DNA from: an uncultured Paenibacillus sp.
Lineage (GTDB): Bacteria > Bacillota > Bacilli > Paenibacillales > Paenibacillaceae
Length of the DNA: 64,000 bases
Assembly: GCA_937895345.1 (NCBI GenBank)
Contig: CALAWP010000074.1
Coordinates: 132,986-196,985, forward strand
Direction of reading: 5' to 3'
Shown: in pieces, positions 24,569 through 33,892 of the stretch
Layout of the letters: every line of letters starts with the position of its first letter
Numbering within the stretch: the first letter of the stretch is position 1
Notes under the pieces: generated by a model
Told to the model about the DNA's origin: nothing
Database searches by the model: none
The model's input: the letters and a program-made list of their open reading frames with translations, nothing else
Program-made: the position numbers and the translations under genes

Positions 24569-27500
24569 ATGAGGATAAGCGGAAAGCTGAAACGAGTCTT
24601 CCCGGCGCTGCTTGCGGCCGCCTTGCTTGTTCCGGCTGCCGGACCCGCTCCGGCCGCGGAAGCGAATGTTTCGGAGACGGTCGTCGTTTACCATGAGACG
24701 TTCGCATCCGGCACGGGAGCGGCGCAGCCATCGGGCGGGGCAAGCCTGACGCCGGTGACCGGCAAAGTATTCGACGGCAACGACGACGGAGCGGCTTTGC
24801 ATGTCGGCAACCGTACGAACAACTGGGATGCGGCCGACTTCAAATTCGCCGACATCGGACTGGAAAACGGCAAAACCTATACCGTTACCGTCAGAGGTTA
24901 TGTCGACGCCGACGCGGCCGTGCCGAGCAGCGCGCAAGCTTTTCTCCAGACCGTCAACAGCTACGGCTGGCTGGCCGGGGCGAGTTTTGGGGCCGGCAGC
25001 GCCTTTACGCTGTCGAGCTCCTTTACGGTGGATACGAGCAAGGATACCAGCCTCCGCGTGCAGTCGAACGATGACGGCAAGACCGTTCCGTTTTACATCG
25101 GAGACATCCTCATTACCGGCGAAGCGTCTTCGGGCGGCGGCCATGAACAACCGCGGCCACCGGCATTGAACTTCGACACGATTACGTTCGAGGATCGGAC
25201 GACGGGCGGCTTTATCGGCCGGGCGGGCACCGAGACGCTGACCGTAACCGATGAAGCCAACCGTACCGACGGCGGCTCCTACGCCTTGAAGGTGGAAGGC
25301 AGAACGTCGTCCTGGCACGGTCCTTCCTTGCGGGTGGAACGATATGTGGACAAGGGTTACGAGTATCGAATATCGGCATGGGTTAAGCTGATCTCCCCCG
25401 CAAGCTCGCAGCTCCAGCTGTCCACGCAGATCGGCAGCGGAGACGGCGCAAGCTACGTTTCCCTCGCCTCCCAAACGATCGGCGCAAGCGACGGCTGGGT
25501 GCTGCTGGAGGGCACGTACCGTTACAACAACGTGGGCGGCGAATATTTGACCGTCTACATCGAAAGCCCGAACACCTCCGACGCCGTCTTCTTTATCGAC
25601 GATATCGGCTTCGAAAGCACGGGCTCCGGCCCCGGCTCCATCCAGAAGGATCTCGTTCCGATTCAGGCCGCGTACGCCGGCGATTTCCTGATCGGCAACG
25701 CGATTGCCGCCGACGACGTGAATGGCGTCCGCCTCGAGCTGCTGAAGATGCATCATCAAGTCGCCACCGCCGGCAATGCGATGAAGCCGGACGCCTTGCA
25801 GCCGACGAAGGGCAGCTTCACCTTCGCCGCGGCCGATGCGATGGTCGACAAGGTGCTGAGCGAGGGCCTGCTGATGCACGGGCATGTGCTGGTGTGGCAT
25901 CAGCAATCGCCCGCCTGGATGAATACGTCGAACGGCTTCCCGCTGAGCCGGGAAGAAGCGCTGGCCAATTTGCGGACGCACATTCAAACGGTCATGGAGC
26001 ATTTCGGCGACAAAGTCATGTCGTGGGACGTCGTCAACGAAGCGATGAGTGACAATCCTCCGAATCCGGCCGATTGGGAAGGCTCGCTGCGCCAATCCCC
26101 TTGGTACCAGGCGATCGGGCCGGACTACGTCGAGCAGGCGTTTCTGGCGGCGAGAGAGGTGCTGGACGAGCACCCGGAGTGGAATATCAAGCTGTACTAC
26201 AACGACTACAACGAAGACAATGCGAACAAGGCGCAAGCCATTTACAACATGGTCAAGGCCATCAACGACCGGTACGCGCTGACGCATCCCGGCAAGCTCC
26301 TCATCGACGGCATCGGCATGCAAGGCCACTACAACCTCAATACGAACCCGGGCCATGTCGAGCAATCTTTGGACAAGTTCATTTCGCTCGGCGTGTATGT
26401 GAGCATTACGGAGCTGGACATTCAAGCGGGCAGCAACTACGAGCTTTCCGAGGAGCTTGCCGTCGCGCAAGGTTATTTGTACGCCCAGCTGTTCGAAATA
26501 TTCAAGGCGCGCGCCGCGCGCATCGAACGGGTCACTTTCTGGGGATTGGACGACGGCACCAGCTGGAGAGCCTCCTCCAGCCCGCTGTTGTTTGACAAAA
26601 ATCTGCAGGCCAAGCCGGCCTATTACGGCGTCATCGATCCGGAAGCCTTCATCGAGCAGCATACGCCGGAGCTGCCGGAAGCGAACCAGGGAATCGCGGC
26701 CTTCGGCACCCCGGTCATCGACGGCACGGTCGATGCGGTATGGAGTCAATCGCCCGAAATGCCGATCAACCGTTACCAGATGGCCTGGCAAGGGGCGACC
26801 GGAACGGCGAAAGCGCTGTGGGACGATCATCACCTGTACGTCCTGATTCAGGTAGCCGACACACAGCTGGACAAATCGAGCGCCAACGTCTGGGAGCAGG
26901 ATTCCGTCGAAATATTCCTGGATCCCAATAATGCCAAAAGCAGGTACTATCAAACCGACGACGGACAATACCGCGTTAACTTCGACAACGAAACGTCGTT
27001 CAATCCGGCAAGCGCCGCGGACGGCTTCGCATCCGCAACCCGCATATCGGGTACGAACTATACCGTCGAGGCCCGAATTCCTCTCTCATCCATTACGCCC
27101 GTCAACGGCACGACGCTCGGCTTCGACGCGCAGGTCAACGACGGCAAGGACGGCGCCCGTCAAAGCGCCGCCGCCTGGAACGATACGAGCGGAACCGGCT
27201 ACATGGACACGTCCGTATTCGGCGTGCTGACCCTTCAAGGCAAGGATACGATTCCGCCTTCGGCCACGGTCAGCTACAGCGAAGAAGGTCCGACGAATCG
27301 GGATGTCGTCGCCACGATGACGGCCAGCGAGCCGGTCACGATTACAAACAACGGCGGCTCCGCGAGCTATACGTTTACGCAAAACGGCAGCTTCACCTTC
27401 GAGTTCGTCGATGCGGCCGGCCATACGGGCAGCGTTACGGCGACCGTCTCGAACATCGACAAGACGGCGCCCGTCCTGAAGCTCGCCGCCGACCCGGGCG

Positions 27501-27823
27501 TCCTGTTTCCGCCGAATCATAAGCTGGTTCCCGTGCGCCTGACGTGGGAAGCGGCCGACGAAGGATCGGGCATCGCCTCCGTCAAGCTGGTTTCCGTGAC
27601 GAGCAATGAACCGGATCACGGACGCGGCGGCGGAGACAAGCCTGAAGATATTCAAGGCGCCGATATCGGGACGGCCGACGAAATCATCCTCCTTCGCGCG
27701 GAACGATCCGGCCAAGGGAACGGAAGAATCTATACGATCGTCTACGAAGCGGCCGACCTGGCCGGCAATGTCGCAAGAGCGGAAGTCGAGGTCAAGGTTC
27801 CGCACTCCGCGGGCAACAAATAA
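24569..27823 (+). CDS. Secreted multidomain GH10 endo-xylanase
   Basis: Cleaves beta-1,4-xylan outside the cell. The 1,084-residue protein has a signal peptide (residues 1-31, ending APAAEA), two CBM4/9- or CBM22-like modules (about 40-190 and 200-350) and a GH10 barrel at about 355-695. The acid/base is E491 in WDVVNEAM and the nucleophile is E615 in ITELDIQ. A family 9 carbohydrate-binding module follows (about 700-890; VDAVWSQ, DSVEIFLDPN), then an Ig-like part and a C-terminal domain with DLAGNVARAEVEV. There are no SLH repeats, so it is released or held only by its binding modules. ATG 24569 has GAAAGGATG upstream. A strong terminator follows at 27931. Confidence 0.95.
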   Translation: MRISGKLKRVFPALLAAALLVPAAGPAPAAEANVSETVVVYHETFASGTGAAQPSGGASLTPVTGKVFDGNDDGAALHVGNRTNNWDAADFKFADIGLENGKTYTVTVRGYVDADAAVPSSAQAFLQTVNSYGWLAGASFGAGSAFTLSSSFTVDTSKDTSLRVQSNDDGKTVPFYIGDILITGEASSGGGHEQPRPPALNFDTITFEDRTTGGFIGRAGTETLTVTDEANRTDGGSYALKVEGRTSSWHGPSLRVERYVDKGYEYRISAWVKLISPASSQLQLSTQIGSGDGASYVSLASQTIGASDGWVLLEGTYRYNNVGGEYLTVYIESPNTSDAVFFIDDIGFESTGSGPGSIQKDLVPIQAAYAGDFLIGNAIAADDVNGVRLELLKMHHQVATAGNAMKPDALQPTKGSFTFAAADAMVDKVLSEGLLMHGHVLVWHQQSPAWMNTSNGFPLSREEALANLRTHIQTVMEHFGDKVMSWDVVNEAMSDNPPNPADWEGSLRQSPWYQAIGPDYVEQAFLAAREVLDEHPEWNIKLYYNDYNEDNANKAQAIYNMVKAINDRYALTHPGKLLIDGIGMQGHYNLNTNPGHVEQSLDKFISLGVYVSITELDIQAGSNYELSEELAVAQGYLYAQLFEIFKARAARIERVTFWGLDDGTSWRASSSPLLFDKNLQAKPAYYGVIDPEAFIEQHTPELPEANQGIAAFGTPVIDGTVDAVWSQSPEMPINRYQMAWQGATGTAKALWDDHHLYVLIQVADTQLDKSSANVWEQDSVEIFLDPNNAKSRYYQTDDGQYRVNFDNETSFNPASAADGFASATRISGTNYTVEARIPLSSITPVNGTTLGFDAQVNDGKDGARQSAAAWNDTSGTGYMDTSVFGVLTLQGKDTIPPSATVSYSEEGPTNRDVVATMTASEPVTITNNGGSASYTFTQNGSFTFEFVDAAGHTGSVTATVSNIDKTAPVLKLAADPGVLFPPNHKLVPVRLTWEAADEGSGIASVKLVSVTSNEPDHGRGGGDKPEDIQGADIGTADEIILLRAERSGQGNGRIYTIVYEAADLAGNVARAEVEVKVPHSAGNK

Positions 27824-27930
27824 AAAGTTTACATCTTTGTAAAAAGTCCTCAATATCGAAACCTGTATAAGCACGCATTGAAGTGTGTTTAGGAAGAGAC
27901 TTATATATTCTTTTGTTCTTGTTAAAGGTA

Positions 27931-27955
27931 AAGCACCCGGCCTGGCCGGGTGCTT
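27931..27955 (+). terminator. Terminator of the xylanase gene
   Basis: An 11-bp stem, AAGCACCCGGC / GCCGGGTGCTT, with a three-base loop is followed by GTTTTTA. Confidence 0.9.
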
Positions 27956-27989
27956 GTTTTTAAACCATTACAGACCTTTCATCTGCACA

Positions 27990-28595
27990 CTATATTGGAC
28001 TAGCTTTAGTTGCTTCTTTAGCGCCCTCTTTATCTTTAGCAGTTGGAGATGAGGCCATCGGCCAAAAACCATACATTAACTTATCGCTGTTAGCGCCTAA
28101 ATACAAGTCATTTAGTCCAATTGCATGACCTAATTCGTGGGCTGCAACCGTGGCCTTTTCAGCAGCAGTAAAACTATCCATTTTCGATTTATTGAACTTA
28201 ATTTTCCAACTCGTCAGATGCCCGTTACTATCCGAAGAATATTCTGTAAATACAGCAAGTGTGGAAGTGCTGGGATCTGAGTAAGTGGAAATTTTCCCAT
28301 TATTTGAACTAGTACTTGTATTGGATATTGTAACAGTTCCACTCCACTTGCCTGCTCCCGAAGTCATGGCTTGACGATATGGATAATCGACTGCAACGAC
28401 AGAATTGGGGATATCTGTATTCCACGTGAAACTTGCAGATGCTTGATGGTTATTGCAATCAACATAATAACCATACATTTCTCCACCTGTTTTACAAATG
28501 GAACTTGGGTGGGCAGATGATGATAGTAAAGGAAGTGTACTAAGTACAAGAAGTAGACATAAAACCGTTCTGCTCATCATTTTAGGAACCCTCAT
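27990..28595 (-). CDS. Small secreted matrixin-like zinc metalloprotease
   Basis: 201 residues with a signal peptide (about 1-28, hydrophobic run LCLLLVLSTLPLL). The metzincin zinc motif HELGHAIGLND is followed by the Met-turn LMYGFWP, the arrangement of matrixin-type (M10A) or related short peptidases. An upstream cysteine pair (SSICKTG, VDCNN) may be a disulfide or a cysteine-switch-like feature. ATG 28595 is preceded by GGGGGAG. Codons are clearly AT-richer than those of the surrounding glycosidase genes, which suggests recent acquisition. It is the second gene of a two-gene unit with the membrane-anchored protein upstream. Confidence 0.8.
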   Translation of the reverse strand: MRVPKMMSRTVLCLLLVLSTLPLLSSSAHPSSICKTGGEMYGYYVDCNNHQASASFTWNTDIPNSVVAVDYPYRQAMTSGAGKWSGTVTISNTSTSSNNGKISTYSDPSTSTLAVFTEYSSDSNGHLTSWKIKFNKSKMDSFTAAEKATVAAHELGHAIGLNDLYLGANSDKLMYGFWPMASSPTAKDKEGAKEATKASPI

Positions 28596-28605
28596 AACTC
28601 TCCCC

Positions 28606-29265
28606 CTATTCTTTCAATTGATATTTAATTAATTTTTCGAATTTTTCTTTACTTAACAATTGAGTTTCTTTCGTTTTGGCCAATTCCAAGATACCGTTTA
28701 ATTTAGTTGTTTCTATATCCCCCTCAATCTCTATATTTTGAAGTTGCTTTTCGGATTTTGACCATTTGACGATCGAATTATCATCAATAACTTGATAAAT
28801 ACCAGTTTCTCCGCCAAGAATCCAATAGGTGCCCTCTGGAAAGTCTGTAGCTTTTTTGAGAATCAGTACATACTTTTCACCTGGTTGGAACAACGGCGTA
28901 TCATTAAACTCGACTTTTCCATTCCCCTCCTGTAATATTTGGATAGCATCTCCAGGCGCTACACTACCTTTAAAAGTTTTTGTCACTACTGCGCTGAAAA
29001 TAGTTTTTGCAGTAGGCTCATAAATTTCACCTACATTCTTAACTATGGATATTTCTGAAACAACTTCCGACAATTCTAGGGCCTCGTCAAATGGGTAGGT
29101 CATTACTAAAGCATGAGCTTTAACTTTCGGAATGGATTTGTCACTCATAACAAGAGGCGTGCCTGCCGCAAGCGAAGGTGGTCGTTTAGTTAATATCAAT
29201 GTGCCTAGGATGAGAAGAATAGCCACTCCGACCAATAACCATACTCTTTTTTTAATTAGACTCAC
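28606..29265 (-). CDS. Membrane-anchored unknown protein upstream of metalloprotease
   Basis: 219 residues with one N-terminal membrane anchor (residues 8-25) and a soluble extracellular part. It contains HALVMTYPFDEALELSEVVSEISIVKNVG and a segment PGEKYVLILKKA typical of a small beta-barrel-like domain found in Bacillales surface proteins of unknown function. GTG 29265 has AAGGAG eight bases upstream. A truncated relative of its N-terminal 60 residues lies at 30872-31064, so it belongs to a family duplicated in this region. AT-rich like its partner. Confidence 0.7.
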   Translation of the reverse strand: MSLIKKRVWLLVGVAILLILGTLILTKRPPSLAAGTPLVMSDKSIPKVKAHALVMTYPFDEALELSEVVSEISIVKNVGEIYEPTAKTIFSAVVTKTFKGSVAPGDAIQILQEGNGKVEFNDTPLFQPGEKYVLILKKATDFPEGTYWILGGETGIYQVIDDNSIVKWSKSEKQLQNIEIEGDIETTKLNGILELAKTKETQLLSKEKFEKLIKYQLKE

Positions 29266-29472
29266 ATAATCAGCTCCTTATTTGTGTTTAACAGCCAAAA
29301 ATACCTAATCTAACAGTTGAAAATTAACTCCCCCTTTGTCCTCACTCATTTTATTTCGGTGCTATATACCAAACGTAGCTAATGAGAATAAAGTTCCAAA
29401 TTATTTAAATATAACCAAATATTACTCACCCGGCGGCATACTGCGAAACTGTTAGGTCTATGAAGTTCATTA

Positions 29473-29615
29473 TTGAGGCGTTTTTCAAGGTTTTTCGCAA
29501 GCGATTTCTAACGATTGAACGTAGGTGATGATTCCAGTATAAAACGAAGAAAATGGTTGCGCGTCGTACTTGTCGCAAGTCTAACTGTGCAGATGTTCGG
29601 GGCGTCGCTCATCGA
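29473..29615 (+). pseudogene. Dead copy of the pectate lyase 5' end
   Basis: The sequence is clearly homologous to 33835-33975, covering the CRE region, ribosome binding site, start and signal peptide of the SLH pectate lyase gene. Translating from the former start gives K-R-R-K-W-L-R-V-V-L-V-A-S-L-T-V-Q-M-F-G-like sequence, but the start codon is ATA instead of ATG and homology stops after about 35 codons, where transposase-like sequence begins. The 200 bases before it (29266-29472) are AT-rich and show nothing recognisable. Confidence 0.75.
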
Positions 29616-29654
29616 AGAAATTCTATTGGGCTTCGTTTTTGCAATCAATGTTAT

Positions 29655-30545
29655 TTTCTACGACTGACCAATTATTTAACAAATATTTCCGATGTCTCTA
29701 TCGAAGGATTAGGAAGCCACTTTGACGGAGGTTACCCCATACCCTTTCCAAAGAATCTAATCATTCCCGAAAAGGAAATCTACTTCCATCGGAAATCCAG
29801 CATTGTCCATACTGCGGCACGAAACTCAAACGGCATCACATTGCTTGGAAACAGAATGTCAGTACTCTCTCAGGTGTAATCCCGGCTTGGAGCATGGCTT
29901 ACGTCTGCAGCGGTGCAGATTGCCCTTATTCAAAACCGTACTACAAGTCCGCCGAAGCATGGCGTTTGTGTATGAAGAATATTTGTCGGTCAGCTTCGCT
30001 TCAAGCAACACATGACCATCGCCGAGATTACTGAAGTACTGAACCAACGCAGAGTATCTACGTCTGAACGCAATTCCCAACGACTATACGAGCATTACCT
30101 CACATTGCTTCGGGCCAGCGTAACGGACCATATCAAACAAACGCTCAATCAAGTTGCCAAGGAACACGGCGGCATCATGATTTCCATGGATGGCGTGCAG
30201 CCTAAAAAAGGGAACGAGACGCTTTACGTGATTTGAAAGGTATTCAGCGGCACCATATTATCCGCCCAAAACTTAAAGAGCGGCTCTGCAGAAAAACTCA
30301 AAAAGCTCATCTTTCCTGTAATTGAATTGGGCTTCCCCCGTCGGGATCGTCACGGACGGCCAACAGTCTATCTGATTGGCGATGGAGTCGCTGTTGCCGG
30401 ACGTGCCGTATCGATGTTGTCAGTACCACTTTCTGAAAGACATCGCGAAGCCCGTTGTTGATTTAGACCGCAAACTCAAAACCGGAATTAATAAAAGCCT
30501 TCGAGGGATTCGCGAAATCGAGAGCTGCGATGGGCATATAGACTG
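29655..30545 (+). pseudogene. Decayed DDE transposase with zinc-ribbon start
   Basis: Several frames carry pieces of one protein: an N-terminal zinc ribbon (HCPYCGTKLKRHH, later CSGADCPYSK), a helical part (IAEITEVLNQRRVSTSERN), a catalytic-type segment GGIMISMDGVQPKKG, and a later segment resembling G-I-V-T-D-G-Q-Q-S and CCQYHFLKDIAKPV. Frameshifts and stops separate them, so it is inactive. The parts resemble a MULE/ISNCY-like transposase family; I cannot name the IS, and no clear terminal inverted repeats were found. Confidence 0.65.
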
Positions 30546-30623
30546 AGTGAAGCAACCAAATGCAGACGTTTTAGAACCAATCCCGAATTAAACTTACGGA
30601 AATCCGAGAATTCATATTGCATG

Positions 30624-31064
30624 TTAATTGGTCAGTTGTAGTTTTTTTGCGTTGGACTCCGTTGTAACAACTCTGTCGTGAATCAATTGAACCGGATGAT
30701 GATTGTCGGGGATGATTGCGCCAACCGCGCTGATTTGTTCGCGGACATTTCGATCGGATTATCGAATACAGTCCATTCCACGCCTTCCGTGCATGCTGGC
30801 GTCGTCAAGGATCCGTCATACCGGTAAGCCGTTTTGTCCTGCGGCAGCAGCGTATTCAAATCGATAGCTCTTTTGCAAAGCTTCATCGAAAGGATACGTC
30901 ATGATTAACGCGTTGACTTTTGCTTTCGGAGCGGCATGGCCGGCAGTTTCAGGGGGACCGCCTTCTGCAAGCAAAGGCGACCGGTCTTGTATGAACAACA
31001 ATGGGCACAGCAGTACAACAACCGCTCCGATCAACAACCATGTCCTTTTTGTCTCGAATCTCAC
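30624..31064 (-). pseudogene. Chimeric scar: anchor-protein N-terminus joined to alpha-carbonic anhydrase C-terminus
   Basis: From 31064 to about 30872 the minus strand encodes the start of a relative of the 28606-29265 protein (KRTWLLIGAVVVLLCPLLF, later NALIMTYPFDEALQ). From about 30870 to 30624 another frame encodes the end of an alpha-carbonic anhydrase: DLNTLLPQ, YRYDGSLTTPACTEGVEWTV, then after a one-base deletion near 30735 an IISAVGAIIPDNHHPVQL-like tail. Neither gene is intact, and the junction puts them out of frame. Confidence 0.75.
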
Positions 31065-31147
31065 GCCATCTCCCCCTGATCCATTCGTGCTTCAGTAATT
31101 ACCAAACGCAAGCGAAAGTAAGAAAGTTTCATTTCGGGTAAAAAGAA

Positions 31148-31173
31148 AGAGAGCACCTGATGCGGTACTCTCT
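31148..31173 (-). terminator. Terminator of the GH43 gene
   Basis: AGAGAGCACC pairs with GGTACTCTCT with one mismatch and, on the minus strand, is followed by TTCTTTTTA. Confidence 0.75.
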
Positions 31174-31197
31174 CTGTCCGGTACGGCCGGCAGCCCC

Positions 31198-33300
31198 TTA
31201 CTTTGAACCCCAAATCGATTTGTTGTTGGAGCCGATGAGCGAAAATGTCATGACGGTATTCCGGCTGGACAGCTCATTTCTTTGCTTGAAGAAGACGCCC
31301 TTGTAGGTAACTCCGCCGATGACCATCGTGCAGTAATAGGTTCCCGGCGTATACGACCATGTGCCTGTCACATTGCCCGTTATCGTGCCGTTCGAATTCA
31401 ACGTCACGCTTTGGGTCGGCAGCATGCCGACGCCCGACGTGGAAGCGTCCAGCCCCATATCGATAAACTGGTACGTTCCCGTCATGTCGCTCAAGCTGTA
31501 TCCCGCAGACGAAATGCTGCTTCCCAAAAATTCGTATACGGCGGTTACGGGCCAATTGTCGGCGTTCATGAATTGCTGGTGCACGCGCACTTCATGCCCC
31601 TCGGTGCCGTTATTGAATCGGGTATGGTACACCAAATATCTCAGGCCGTCCGTATCGATCAAAGCGGAGTTGTGGCCTCCCGACTTGTACCCGATCGGCA
31701 ATCCCGACAAATTGTAATTTCCGAACAGCTTGATGCCGTGATTCGATTGATTGACCGATGCGGACGAATAAACGGCCAAATTGCCGGCGGCATCGGTGTA
31801 CGGTCCGTCGACGGACGTTGAGCGATATAACCGGATGTGATAGCCGCCCGAATTGCCTAACCAGCCGTAAGTGACGTATAAATAATAGTATCCTGCACTC
31901 GGGTCGTATACAATAAAGGGAGCTTCGCCGGATTTGCCGTATCCGCCGGCGATTCGCTTGCCGAAGTAGCGGTCGGTATTGCCGTTGTCCGAGCCCGGAT
32001 AATACGGCCTGCCCGTCGCCTTGTCGATCTGCAAAATATACATGCCGCCGGACCAGGAACCATAGGACATCCATAAGTTCCCCGAGCTGTCATACACGAG
32101 CGCGGGGTCGATCGCATTCGGGAAAAGGGTGTTGTTGAATCCGCCATTGCTCAAAAACCAGCTGCTTCTCGTGCCTGATAACGTGCCGTTGTCGATCAGC
32201 TCCGGAATGTTCGTATTTCTGAACCAGGTATCCACCGTCTTTGTGCCCAGTGACGAGGTGGTCGTGATCGGATTGCTGCCGCTCGTAAATCCGGAATAGA
32301 CGATCGTATCCACATATTCGTACGGACCCGTAACCGACTTCGATACGGCGAATCCGATAGCGGACCGGATATAGGTCGATGACGTGGAGTAATACATCAT
32401 ATAGGCGCCTGTCGAACCGTCCGCCCATACATACAAAGCGTTATAGATCGGAGCAGGCGCCCATACCGCGTGCCCTCCCGAACTGTCCTGATCGTTATAC
32501 CCGGCCCAAGCGTACGAAGGAGCCAGCGCTTGTACCAGCGGCGTACCTGAACTTCTTGATGCGTTGCCCGTGCCGCCGGCTTTGACCAGCTTCCACTTTT
32601 GCATATCGCCGCCCCAATACGACCACTGCTGCACATTGGCGCCGTTAGCCGTACTGCCGTCCACGACATCAAGCGCAGCCGAATATCCCGATGCCTTCGT
32701 CAGGAAAGAAACGGTGCCGTCGGCGTTTTGCTGAATGCGAAACAGCTGATTCGTGCCGCCCCAATACGACCATTGTATAATGTTGGCTCCATTGGCGGAC
32801 GATCCGTTCGTGACGTCGATCGCGCTGTTATAGGACGAATTGGCGGTCAGAAGATAATAGTCGCCGTTACCGTGATGCATAATTCTGAACTTCTGCGCAT
32901 TGGAGCCGTTATAGCCCCATTGCCGTATATTGGCGCCATCGACGGAAGCCCCGTCCGCGACGTCCAAATATAACCCGCTGTTCCTGTTCTTGATATAATA
33001 ATAGCCTTCATAAGTAGTGGCCGCATACAAGCTTGCATTGCTGTAGCCTTGCGTCCCCACATAAGTCCAGTTCCTTAAATCCGTCGTTTGAGCTTGAGCC
33101 AAATGGGAACCGAAAATATAATACCGATTTGTTGCGGAATCGTAATAAACGGAAGGATCATGAACCGTAGCCCTCGTCGTTGTCGAAGTCGTCGAAGAAC
33201 TAGCCGCTCCATAGGCGCTGCTTGCGGCAGCCGCCAATAAGGCGATCGTCAAGGCTAAGGCAAACAGCTTCTTGCTCCATCCTTTATGGAAAAGCGCCAT
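31198..33300 (-). CDS. Secreted GH43 arabinanase-like enzyme with inserted ricin-type module
   Basis: Hydrolyses arabinan side chains or a related furanoside or xyloside. 700 residues with a signal peptide (MALFHKGW to about residue 32). The five-bladed propeller starts with VHDPSVYYD (catalytic D48). It is then interrupted after LRNWTYVGTQGY by a ricin B/CBM13-like region of about 160 residues with repeated NGANIIQWSYWGG-type QxW motifs. It resumes at APSYAWAGYND with WAPAPIYN, AIDPALVYD and the acid-type GEAPFIVYD. A C-terminal beta domain follows, as in extracellular arabinanases. ATG 33300 follows AAAGGAG. The gene has a CRE-like site upstream and a terminator at 31148. Confidence 0.9.
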   Translation of the reverse strand: MALFHKGWSKKLFALALTIALLAAAASSAYGAASSSTTSTTTRATVHDPSVYYDSATNRYYIFGSHLAQAQTTDLRNWTYVGTQGYSNASLYAATTYEGYYYIKNRNSGLYLDVADGASVDGANIRQWGYNGSNAQKFRIMHHGNGDYYLLTANSSYNSAIDVTNGSSANGANIIQWSYWGGTNQLFRIQQNADGTVSFLTKASGYSAALDVVDGSTANGANVQQWSYWGGDMQKWKLVKAGGTGNASRSSGTPLVQALAPSYAWAGYNDQDSSGGHAVWAPAPIYNALYVWADGSTGAYMMYYSTSSTYIRSAIGFAVSKSVTGPYEYVDTIVYSGFTSGSNPITTTSSLGTKTVDTWFRNTNIPELIDNGTLSGTRSSWFLSNGGFNNTLFPNAIDPALVYDSSGNLWMSYGSWSGGMYILQIDKATGRPYYPGSDNGNTDRYFGKRIAGGYGKSGEAPFIVYDPSAGYYYLYVTYGWLGNSGGYHIRLYRSTSVDGPYTDAAGNLAVYSSASVNQSNHGIKLFGNYNLSGLPIGYKSGGHNSALIDTDGLRYLVYHTRFNNGTEGHEVRVHQQFMNADNWPVTAVYEFLGSSISSAGYSLSDMTGTYQFIDMGLDASTSGVGMLPTQSVTLNSNGTITGNVTGTWSYTPGTYYCTMVIGGVTYKGVFFKQRNELSSRNTVMTFSLIGSNNKSIWGSK

Positions 33301-33331
33301 ACTGCCATCGTCTCCTTTCCCGTCCACAAAA

Positions 33332-33346
33332 TTAAAGCGTTTACAA
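33332..33346 (-). promoter_or_regulatory. CRE-like site upstream of GH43 gene
   Basis: Read on the minus strand TTGTAAACGCTTTAA matches 14 of 15 CRE consensus positions. It lies 32 bases before the GH43 start. The rest of the divergent gap to about 33800 is AT-rich without a gene I can support. Confidence 0.6.
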
Positions 33347-33804
33347 AATTACGGTTTCAACATGCGCAGACGCCGATCGGCCATCCGGAAATCGTTGTCC
33401 GTCACAAAACAATCGATAATAATAACGTTAACAGAATAGCATTATCATAAACCACCTTCCTTCCGACTCGCCGTTGAGACCCATTATACTGATGTTCGGA
33501 TCCATTCAACCTTATCTTATACGATTCCTGCATAGAAGTAAGAGGGGTTTTGTCGGAAACTTTTCGTTTTATAAATATTTTTATTAAATCATTAATATAT
33601 ATAAAATTCCCTGAATGCAGGCAAAAGCCATCACAGAATTTCCCCTGTCCATAACCGCCGCATTCTCCCCTGCGAACATGTCCCCCTCGACATTTGGAGG
33701 TTCGTATGCGCGAAAGTCCCGTTGCATGAGCATCGCCCGTTCTAATGATTATTCCCCCGCCGCTGCGAACCGGCTGTTTGCTTATGATGCTGTTCCAATG
33801 ATTA

Positions 33805-33834
33805 TTGTGGCACCTTCCCGTTTCGGCCTATACT
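33805..33834 (+). promoter_or_regulatory. Likely promoter of the SLH pectate lyase gene
   Basis: TTGTGG (33805-33810) and TATACT (33829-33834) are spaced 18 bp. A CRE-like site begins 15 bases downstream of the -10 box. Confidence 0.55.
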
Positions 33835-33848
33835 TTTCAATGAATTTG

Positions 33849-33863
33849 CGTAAGCGTTTTCAA
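33849..33863 (+). promoter_or_regulatory. CRE-like site of pectate lyase gene
   Basis: GCGTAAGCGTTTTCA matches 13 of 15 CRE positions, differing only at the first two bases. It is positioned just after the predicted transcription start. A mutated version is seen in the dead copy at 29473-29615. Confidence 0.5.
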
Positions 33864-33892
33864 ATCATTGAACCGGAGGTGCTGATTTCAGT

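Noticed and set aside
24527..26968. 813-codon frame on the minus strand opposite the xylanase gene
   Set aside because: It mirrors a well-defined GH10 enzyme, has no recognisable domain, and has no start signal.
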